A stretch of 11,501 bases of DNA from an uncultured Collinsella sp. GTDB taxonomy: Bacteria; Actinomycetota; Coriobacteriia; Coriobacteriales; Coriobacteriaceae. The stretch is from the NCBI GenBank assembly GCA_900545995.1, contig URBM01000059.1, positions 1 to 11,501 of the forward strand. The letters run 5' to 3'. Of this stretch, positions 6,346 to 11,501 are shown piece by piece. How positions within the stretch are numbered: position 1 is the stretch's first letter; each line of letters starts with the position of its first letter. A program made the position numbers and the translations under genes. The notes beneath the pieces were generated by a model that saw nothing but the letters and a program-made list of their open reading frames with translations, ran no database searches and was not told where the DNA came from.

Positions 6346-7146
6346 CTAAACAAGTTGAAGATTGATGACGATGACGCAGATGAGCAGCAACGCCGTCACC
6401 ACCGCAGCCAACGCGTCGCCGCGGCCAAATGCAAGCGCATGCAGACGTGTGCGGCCCTGCTCGCCATGATAGCAACGGGCATCCATGGCGGCAGACAGCG
6501 TCTCGGCATGACGGAACACGCCCGTGAACAGCGGAATCGCCACACTGCCGAGCATACGCACGCCACCGAGCGGGCCTCCCGTCACGCGCGCACCGCGGCT
6601 CGCCTGCGCATCGGCCGTCTGCTTCATCTCGGTGGCAAACTGCGGCATAAAGCGCAGCGCGATACCCATGATCATGCCGAGCTCGTGCGCAGGAAGTCCC
6701 ACACGCGCAAACGGCGCGAGCAGGCGCTCAAAACCCGCGGTGAGGTCGAGCGTCGGTGTGGTGAGCGTGATAGCGCTCATACCGGCCATCATCAAAGTCA
6801 GGCGGCACGCCATAATGGCGGCGGAATGCAGCGAGCCCTCGCTTATCTGCAAAAAGCCGAGCTGCCACAGAATGCGCCCGCTCTGGTCGGAAAACAGGTT
6901 GAGCACCGCGACCACCGCGACGATCGCCAGCAGCGGCGCCATCGATGACAGGACGCGACGAGCCGGCACCCGGGACACGGTAAAGATCAGAACAACGAAG
7001 ATTGCGACCGGGACCAGTCCGCGGAAGCTGCTGACTGTGAGCGTCGTGATCAGAAACACAAAGCCCAAGAGCAACTTGGTTCGCGGGTCCAGGCGGTGGA
7101 TTGCACTATCGCCGGGATAGTAGCTGCCAAACGAAAACGCCTCCAT
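6346..7146 (-). CDS. ecfT: ECF transporter transmembrane coupling protein (EcfT)
   Basis: Membrane scaffold of an energy-coupling-factor vitamin importer. It links ATP hydrolysis by EcfA to toppling of the substrate-binding S-component. The 266 residues carry the N-terminal HRLDPRTKLLLG motif (17-28), then hydrophobic segments at about 25-58, 65-83 and 108-128. A long cytoplasmic part holds the two coupling motifs: SRG at 183-185 (AQASRGARV) and ARC at 223-225 (AMDARCYHG). A final membrane segment lies at about 245-265. The second motif is normally Ala-Arg-Gly, so the glycine-to-cysteine change is unusual, but the key arginine is kept. The start codon overlaps the EcfA stop by one base (TAATG), with AGGAGG in the end of ecfA, indicating translational coupling. 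Confidence 0.93.
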   Translation of the reverse strand: MEAFSFGSYYPGDSAIHRLDPRTKLLLGFVFLITTLTVSSFRGLVPVAIFVVLIFTVSRVPARRVLSSMAPLLAIVAVVAVLNLFSDQSGRILWQLGFLQISEGSLHSAAIMACRLTLMMAGMSAITLTTPTLDLTAGFERLLAPFARVGLPAHELGMIMGIALRFMPQFATEMKQTADAQASRGARVTGGPLGGVRMLGSVAIPLFTGVFRHAETLSAAMDARCYHGEQGRTRLHALAFGRGDALAAVVTALLLICVIVINLQLV

Positions 7147-9050
7147 TAGCAGCCCTCCTCTCGCGCGACCGTCTTGGATTCGGCCTCGTCCGAAACGTTA
7201 GAAGAACCGTCTGAGCAACCGATCAGCAAATCTGCCAACTCGTCGGCCAACGGCTCAACCGTATAGAGGCCGTCCAAGCGTAGCGGCACGTCTGCCCTCG
7301 CAAGCGCCAGCGCCATGCGCTGGGCAGCGGGAACACCCAAGCCGATCGACTTGAGCTCATCGGCATACGCAAAAACCTGAGCGGGCGTACCCTCGGCAAA
7401 CACCGTGCCCTCGTTCATCACGACAATACGGTCGCAGCAATTGGCAAGGTCATCCATACTGTGTGAGACCATGACGACGGTCAGGCCATCGCGGTGAAGT
7501 CGATCGATGAGCCCCAGGAAATCACTGCGCGCCGCCGGATCGAGTCCCGCCATGGGCTCATCGAGCACCAGGACTTCGGGCTCCATGGCGAGCACGCCGG
7601 CGAATGCCACGCGCCGTTGCTGCCCGCCCGAAAGTTCAAAGGGGCTCTTGTCACCCACCGTGGCCAGGTCGAGGCCTACGCGCGCGAGCGATGACGCAAC
7701 GCGGCGGGCAACCTCGGTCTGTGACAAGCCAAGGTTATGCGGACCAAATGCCACGTCCTGTGCCACGGTCTCGGCAAACAGCTGACGCTCTGGATACTGA
7801 AACACCACGCCGACCTTTGCCTTAACCGCGGCGGCATCTTTCTTGCTTGATAGGTCGAGCCCCAGCGCGTAAACGCTCCCCTCCTGCGGGCGGATTAATC
7901 CGTTGAGGTGCTGGACCAGTGTGGATTTACCCGAACCGGTATGGCCTGCTAGCCCCAGGAACTCGCCGCGGCGCACCGTCAAAGACACGTCGCGCAGTGC
8001 CCACGGACTGCTGGGGTCGTTGCCCCAGAGAGCCTGTTTGTTCGATTTGCCCGCAGCGGCCGAGCGCTTATGCCAGCGACGGCGCTCGCGGGCGCTCAGC
8101 GAATAGCTATACGAAAGGTGCAAAATCTCGATGACGGGCTCCAGCGCGTCTGCGCCATCGATTGCAGAGGAGACGTTGTCGGGAATACGAGAATCGGATG
8201 CGAAAGGCCGCCCGGCGATGCCTGTCCTACTCCGCTCGACATAAGCCTGCGCTATATCGGCGACCATATCCGCCTCGCGCACCCGTGCGCAAATGGGCAC
8301 GCCCTTCGCGCGAAGCGCCCTGCCAAGACAGCACGATGCCGGCATATCCAGGTTCAGACGCGCGAGTTCGTCCGCCCGCGTCAAGATCTCCTCGGGCGTA
8401 CCGAGCATGGCAACGCGGCCCGCTTGGAAGACAGCAACGCGATCGGCCTCAGCAGCCTCTTCCATAAAGTGCGTAATCATCACGATGGTCATGCCGCGTT
8501 CGTGCAGCGCGTGACAGGCCTTCATAAGGCCCTTGCGCCCGCGCGGATCGAGCATCGAGGACGCCTCGTCCAAAATGAGCACGCGCGGCTCCATGGCGAG
8601 CGCGCCGGCAAGCGCCACGCGCTGCTTTTGTCCGCCCGAGAGAGCGTGGGTCTCGTGGCGCTCAAAGCCCACCAGACCCACGGCCTTCAGCGCCTCACGC
8701 ACGCGCTGCGCGATCTGGGCCGATTCGACCCCTAAGTTCTCGGGACCAAACGCAACATCGTCCTCGACAAGCGTCGCCACAAGCTGGTCGTCGGGATTCT
8801 GGAACACCATGCCCGCAGTCGAGCGGATGTCGTAGACCAGCTCGGGATCGGACGCGTCCATGCCGTTGACGCACACCGTTCCCGCATCGGGCTGCAGCAG
8901 CGCATTCAGGTGCTTGGCAAACGTCGACTTGCCCGACCCGTTTCCGCCGAGGATGCAGAAAAACTCGCCATCCTCGATGTTCAGATCGATGCCATCGAGC
9001 GCCGGTGCAGCACCGTCATAGCTAAAGGAAACGCCCCGACACTCAATCAT
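7146..9050 (-). CDS. ecfA: Fused double-domain ECF transporter ATPase (EcfA1-EcfA2)
   Basis: A 634-residue protein with two complete ABC ATPase domains, each hydrolysing ATP to drive the ECF importer. Domain 1: Walker A GGNGSGKST (35-43), Q-loop FQNPDDQ (83-89), signature LSGGQ (137-141), Walker B LILDEASSMLDP (158-169) and switch His194. Domain 2: Walker A GHTGSGKST (369-377), Q-loop FQYPERQ (417-423), LSGGQ (473-477), Walker B VLVLDEPMAGLDP (493-505) and His530. DEASSMLDP is EcfA1-like and DEPMAGLDP EcfA2-like, so this is a natural EcfA1-EcfA2 fusion comparable in layout to YkoD-type double ATPases. Domain 2 has a basic insertion (about 318-350) between its first strand and ALRDVSL. The start overlaps the ribU stop by four bases (ATGA), with AAAGG six bases upstream. 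Confidence 0.95.
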   Translation of the reverse strand: MIECRGVSFSYDGAAPALDGIDLNIEDGEFFCILGGNGSGKSTFAKHLNALLQPDAGTVCVNGMDASDPELVYDIRSTAGMVFQNPDDQLVATLVEDDVAFGPENLGVESAQIAQRVREALKAVGLVGFERHETHALSGGQKQRVALAGALAMEPRVLILDEASSMLDPRGRKGLMKACHALHERGMTIVMITHFMEEAAEADRVAVFQAGRVAMLGTPEEILTRADELARLNLDMPASCCLGRALRAKGVPICARVREADMVADIAQAYVERSRTGIAGRPFASDSRIPDNVSSAIDGADALEPVIEILHLSYSYSLSARERRRWHKRSAAAGKSNKQALWGNDPSSPWALRDVSLTVRRGEFLGLAGHTGSGKSTLVQHLNGLIRPQEGSVYALGLDLSSKKDAAAVKAKVGVVFQYPERQLFAETVAQDVAFGPHNLGLSQTEVARRVASSLARVGLDLATVGDKSPFELSGGQQRRVAFAGVLAMEPEVLVLDEPMAGLDPAARSDFLGLIDRLHRDGLTVVMVSHSMDDLANCCDRIVVMNEGTVFAEGTPAQVFAYADELKSIGLGVPAAQRMALALARADVPLRLDGLYTVEPLADELADLLIGCSDGSSNVSDEAESKTVAREEGC

Positions 9051-9637
9051 GCGCGGCCTTTGACCTGGTCCTTTTTAGGCGTGATGAGGTTGGAGACCGC
9101 CTTGTACACCGCCAGCGTCAACACCGAGTTGAGCACGGTCTTGATGAGGTTGAACGGCAGCACGGCAGGAATCATGAGCGGGGCGATCACATCGACCGAG
9201 CCATACCAGAACCATACGCCAATGGTAAGGTTTGCAACCATAGACAACGCCGTAGCGGCAATAACGCCCAGCGCCAGGCCAATCACGGCACCCTTATAGG
9301 TGTGCATCTTTTGGTAGACGATCGCCGCGGGCAGAATGTAGCCCAGCGTGGCAACCAAGTTCATAAGCGCACCGACCCAATCGCCCGTGGTAAGCGCATG
9401 GATAACGATCGCCATAGCGGCAACAGCGGTGCCGGCACCAGGGCCGTACGCAAATCCACACACCATCGCCGGCACCAGCGACGGGTCATACGTCAAAAAC
9501 GGCGCCGAGGGAAGGATGGGCAGCTGCACATACATAAACAGTGCTCCCAAGGCGCACATCAACGCCATGGTAACGAGCTGTTTGGTGCTCCACCTATTCG
9601 TGTTCTCAAAATGGATATGCTGCGACTGTTCAGACAT
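9047..9637 (-). CDS. ribU: Riboflavin ECF transporter S-component (RibU)
   Basis: Integral membrane substrate-binding subunit that captures riboflavin and associates with EcfT/EcfA for uptake. The 196 residues contain about six hydrophobic helices. RibU-type landmarks are LPILPSAPFLTYDPSLVPAM near 39-58, the GFAYGPGAGT loop near 61-70 and the late PFNLIKTVLNSVLTLAVYK near 161-179. A short N-terminal cytoplasmic tail precedes the first helix. The FMN riboswitch directly upstream independently supports riboflavin rather than another vitamin. I start at ATG 9637, where AGGTGA (9642-9647) sits four bases upstream. The reading frame could be extended to an ATG at 9658, but that codon is part of the conserved 3' end of the aptamer. 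It is first gene of the operon, overlapping ecfA by four bases. Confidence 0.92.
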   Translation of the reverse strand: MSEQSQHIHFENTNRWSTKQLVTMALMCALGALFMYVQLPILPSAPFLTYDPSLVPAMVCGFAYGPGAGTAVAAMAIVIHALTTGDWVGALMNLVATLGYILPAAIVYQKMHTYKGAVIGLALGVIAATALSMVANLTIGVWFWYGSVDVIAPLMIPAVLPFNLIKTVLNSVLTLAVYKAVSNLITPKKDQVKGRA

Positions 9638-9652
9638 AAGATCACCTGCCTC

Positions 9653-9829
9653 TTTCATCCGGACTCTAACCGTTGGTACTGGGATCTCACCAGTTCAGCC
9701 GGCATGCGAACCAACGCACACACGGGTCGCGGACTCATCGGCTCGACCGCAGGCACCTCGCCTGCGCCACGGCGCCCCTTTGACACCGCCCGATTTACCG
9801 CCAGTGGGGAATTTCACCCCGCCCTGAAA
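9653..9829 (-). promoter_or_regulatory. FMN riboswitch (RFN element)
   Basis: The minus strand shows the conserved RFN blocks in order. These are GGGGTGAAATTCCCC (9820-9806), GGCGGT (9802-9797), GAGTCCGCGACCC (9736-9724), GAACTGGTGAGATCCCAGT (9696-9678) and GGTTAGAGTCCGGATG (9671-9656). The closing stem P1 pairs TTTCA (9829-9825) with TGAAA (9657-9653). The variable arm between the second and third blocks is long, about 60 bases, and carries its own stem GCAGGC/GCCTGC (9765-9749). The aptamer ends only 15 bases before the ATG, immediately next to the Shine-Dalgarno, and no terminator fits in between. Control is therefore most likely translational: FMN binding would reduce ribU translation and uptake. 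Confidence 0.95.
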
Positions 9830-9840
9830 CAGCAATTGCA

Positions 9841-9868
9841 AGTGTAGCACGCGCAGGTATTCATGCAA
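9841..9868 (-). promoter_or_regulatory. Candidate promoter of the ribU operon
   Basis: On the minus strand TTGCAT (9868-9863) and TACACT (9846-9841) are separated by 16 bp, a reasonable -35/-10 pair (four of six in each hexamer). A start about seven bases downstream would place the 5' end only a few bases ahead of the FMN aptamer, as expected for a riboswitch leader. No alternative of similar quality is visible between here and the hairpins behind groEL. Confidence 0.45.
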
Positions 9869-9943
9869 GTATGCCAAGGGTAATTTGTGGCGGGGATCAG
9901 TTGCCGCAACAACCACGTTCCCCACCCATCCCAAAGTAACGCG

Positions 9944-9976
9944 CCTTTCGCGGCAAAGCCGCGAAACAGCGAAAGG
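9944..9976. repeat. Hairpin with two competing pairings
   Basis: TTTCGCGGC (9946-9954) pairs perfectly with GCCGCGAAA (9958-9966) around an AAA loop. Alternatively CCTTTCGC (9944-9951) pairs with GCGAAAGG (9969-9976), enclosing 17 bases. The two folds use overlapping 5' arms and cannot coexist. No U-tract follows on either strand, so a simple intrinsic terminator is not obvious. It may be a second-line terminator behind groEL or a degenerate repeat. Confidence 0.4.
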
Positions 9977-10036
9977 GACACGCACTCCCATCAACCACGA
10001 CTTTCTCCGCGAGCCGACCTCAAGGCCGTAAACGCA

Positions 10037-10181
10037 GGGGATCCGGGGGCGTGACGGGGGTTTCTCTCCGGAACATTCCGCAGGACGCAAAGAGGCTCCG
10101 CAGCGCGAAGCGCGATGCGGAGCCTCTTTGCATGTCCGAGGACGTTCCGGAGAGAAACCCCCGTCACGCCCCCGGATTCCC
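10037..10181. repeat. Large nested palindrome behind groEL
   Basis: The outer arms 10037-10074 and 10144-10181 are inverted copies of 38 bp with one mismatch (10040 against 10178). Each includes the core GGGGGCGTGACGGGGG and TTTCTCTCCGGAAC. Inside them lies a separate perfect 16-bp inverted repeat (10087-10102 and 10116-10131), whose loop contains CGCG-AAG-CGCG. GGAC (10083-10086) and GTCC (10134-10137) extend the inner stem past a 2-base bulge. The spacers between outer and inner arms are otherwise not symmetric. The whole 145 bases could extrude as a cruciform or fold as one long RNA hairpin. It starts 26 bp past the groEL stop. No flanking target duplication is visible. Confidence 0.8.
10087..10131 (-). 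terminator. Probable groEL terminator hairpin (core of the nested palindrome)
   Basis: GCAAAGAGGCTCCGCA (10087-10102) faces its exact complement at 10116-10131. Read on either strand, the 3' arm ends in CCTCTTTGC, so an A-tract and a T-tract are built into the stem, the same layout as the palindrome at 7-32. Its place 76 bp beyond the groEL stop suits a transcription terminator for groEL, possibly working in both directions. No long U-run follows the stem. Confidence 0.45.
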
Positions 10182-10207
10182 GGTGGGAGTTCTAGACCTT
10201 GTCGGCC

Positions 10208-11453
10208 TTAGTACATACCGCCGCCCTGCTGACCAGCGGTAGCAGCAGCGATAGCGTCCTCAAGCTGAGTGTTCTTGGGCACATCGGAGACGGTGGCCTC
10301 GGTGATGAGAATCAGGCTGGCGACAGAAGCAGCGTTCTGCAGGGTGACGCGGCTGACCTTGACGGGGTCGAGGACGCCCATCTCGATCATGTCGCCCCAC
10401 TCGCCGTTGGCAGAGTTGAGACCCTGGCCGGCGGGCAGCTCGGCAACCTTGTCGACCACGACAGCGCCCTCAAAACCAGCGTTCTTGGCGATGGTAGCGA
10501 CCGGAGCAGTCAGAGCCTTCTTGACGATGTCGACACCGATCTTCTCCTCAGGGTCGTCAAGCTCAACGGCGTCGAGTGCAGGAGCAGCGTCCATGAAGGC
10601 GACGCCGCCACCGGCGACAATGCCCTCCTCGACAGCAGCGCGGGTAGCCTGCAGGGCATCCTCGACGCGGTGCTTGATCTCCTTGAGCTCGGACTCGGTA
10701 GCAGCGCCGACCTTGATGACGGCAACGCCACCGGAGAGCTTGGCCAAGCGCTCCTGGAGCTTCTCGCGGTCGAAGTCAGAGGTGGTGTTCTCCATCTCGC
10801 CCTTGATCTGAGCGATGCGGGCGTCGATGGCCTCCTTGGATCCAGCACCGCCGACGACGACGGTGTTGTCCTTGGAGATGGTGACGGACTTAGCAGTACC
10901 GAGCATATCGGCGGTGATGTCAGCGACCTTCACGCCCAGCTCGTCCAGAGCGGCCTGGCCACCGGTGAGGACGGCGATGTCCTCGAGGATGCGCTTGCGG
11001 CGATCGCCGTAGCCCGGAGCCTTGACGGCGCAGACGTTGAGGGCGCCACGGATCTTGTTGAGGACCAGGGTCGGCAGAGCCTCGCCGTCGATGTCCTCAG
11101 CAATGATGAGCAGGCCACGGCCGGCGCGCTGGACAGCCTCGAGAACAGGCATGATGTCCTGAACGCTGGAGATCTTCTGGTCGGTGATGAGGATGTACGG
11201 ATCCTTCATCACGGCCTCCATGCGGTCGTTGTCCGTGACGAAGTAAGCGGAGACGTACCCCTTGTCGAACTGCATGCCCTCGACGGTGTCGATGGTGATG
11301 TCGAACGTCTGGGAATCCTCGACGGTGATGACGCCGTCCTTGCCCACGACCTCCATGGCCTCGGCGATCTTCTCGCCGACCTCGGGGTCACCGGCAGAGA
11401 TGGTACCGACGGAAGCAATCTGCTCCTTGGTCTCGACCGGCTTGGCTTGCTTC
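10208..11453 (-). CDS. groEL: 60-kDa chaperonin GroEL, N-terminus missing at contig end
   Basis: ATP-dependent cytosolic protein-folding chaperonin that works as a double heptameric ring with GroES. The 414 genomic residues here begin at KQAKPVETKEQIASVGTISA, in the first intermediate/equatorial region, and run to the natural C-terminus. Seen in order are GVITVEDS, EGMQFDKGYVSAYF, the apical domain with PGYGDRRK at the hinge, then LSGGVAVIKVGAATE. RVEDALQATRAAVEEG follows, whose Asp corresponds to E. coli catalytic Asp398, and after it AGGGVAF. The tail is short, GQQGGGMY, rather than a long GGM repeat. By comparison with about 545-residue GroEL, roughly 130 residues are missing. The upstream end is cut by an adapter, so no start codon, promoter, HrcA/CIRCE site or groES is visible. 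Residues upstream of this point in an automatic translation (MGSEMCIRDR) are artefact. Confidence 0.97.
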
Positions 11454-11501
11454 CTGTCTCTTATACACATCTCCGAGCCCACGAGACATCTCAGGATCTC
11501 G
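11454..11501. other. Illumina Nextera adapter read-through (not genomic)
   Basis: 11454-11472 is exactly the Tn5 mosaic end CTGTCTCTTATACACATCT. It is followed at 11473-11487 by the Nextera i7-side linker CCGAGCCCACGAGAC, at 11488-11495 by the 8-base index ATCTCAGG, and at 11496-11501 by ATCTCG, the beginning of the flow-cell adapter part. The order and spacing match a Nextera library read that ran past its insert. The reverse strand translates as VGSEMCIRDR, a recurrent contaminant peptide. The segment should be trimmed. Confidence 0.98.

Larger units (their letters stand above)
9869..10207. other. Gene-free spacer between ribU leader and groEL
   Basis: This spacer of about 340 bases holds no convincing gene. 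Open frames across it in either direction lack ribosome sites and recognisable protein features, and one of them runs through the FMN aptamer. Its content is structural: a hairpin at 9944-9976 and a 145-base nested palindrome at 10037-10181. The stretches between them (9869-9943, 9977-10036 and 10182-10207) show nothing I can assign. Confidence 0.6.

Noticed and set aside
9638..9658. Earlier ATG for RibU (MKEAGDL extension)
   Set aside because: The ATG at 9658 belongs to the conserved GGATG end of the riboswitch aptamer. The ATG at 9637 has its own AGGTGA at correct spacing.
9847..9862. TACCTGC upstream of the aptamer pairing with GCAGGTG at the ribU ribosome site as an extended P1
   Set aside because: The segment lies within the proposed promoter spacer and would not be transcribed. 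The intervening internal loop would also be large.
9695..10090. 131-codon open frame on the minus strand upstream of ribU
   Set aside because: It runs through the FMN aptamer and half of the nested palindrome, has no ribosome site or recognisable domain, and its composition follows the RNA structures.
10037..10181. Nested palindrome as a fold-back assembly artefact
   Set aside because: The spacers between outer and inner arms differ (10075-10086 against 10132-10143), which a simple fold-back join would not produce. Reads should still be checked.
11454..11482. Tn5-like transposon end inside groEL
   Set aside because: The mosaic end is followed immediately by the Nextera linker, index and flow-cell sequence, so it is library adapter and not an insertion.

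Overview
The window looks like chromosomal DNA from a high-GC member of the Coriobacteriia, most likely Collinsella or a close relative. That is a judgement from protein resemblance, base composition and gene order, not from a search. Every gene I can support lies on the minus strand, so transcription runs from right to left. I found no tRNA, rRNA, CRISPR array, insertion sequence, phage gene or defence system.

Right end (10208-11501): the C-terminal three quarters of a GroEL chaperonin gene, cut by the end of the contig. The last 48 bases (11454-11501) are not genomic. They are a read-through Illumina Nextera adapter: transposon mosaic end, i7 linker, an 8-base index and the start of the next adapter part. 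Any protein called across the junction gets the false N-terminus MGSEMCIRDR.

Intergenic region 9830-10207: a very large nested palindrome (10037-10181) lies just behind groEL. It has 38-bp outer arms around a 16-bp terminator-like hairpin. A second hairpin (9944-9976) and a promoter candidate (9841-9868) follow.

Flavin operon (9829 down to about 5314): an FMN riboswitch leads into ribU (riboflavin S-component), a double-domain EcfA ATPase and ecfT. Two adjacent paralogous pyridoxamine-phosphate-oxidase-like flavin-binding proteins follow. The transporter genes overlap by 4 bp and 1 bp, and the next gaps are 30 and 54 bp. One FMN-sensing leader therefore probably controls both vitamin uptake and two likely flavoproteins. 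A GC-rich hairpin (5314-5365) probably ends this unit.

Arginine operon (about 5268 down to about 171): argC-argJ-argB-argD, the core of the cyclic, acetyl-recycling route from glutamate to ornithine. A 37-bp palindrome with 11-bp arms lies upstream of argC beside an extended -10 element and is a good candidate ArgR operator. The 134-bp argC-argJ gap contains a stem followed by a U-tract, a possible intra-operon terminator or attenuator. A hairpin with a short U-tract follows argD. Beyond it is a small unexplained segment ending in a strong terminator-like palindrome at 7-32. A 16-bp motif in that segment recurs, with one mismatch, in the argC-argJ gap.

Most of the window is ordinary metabolism. 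The parts worth a second look are the nested palindrome behind groEL, the argC-argJ gap structure, the repeated 16-mer, the FMN-controlled flavoprotein pair and the adapter contamination.
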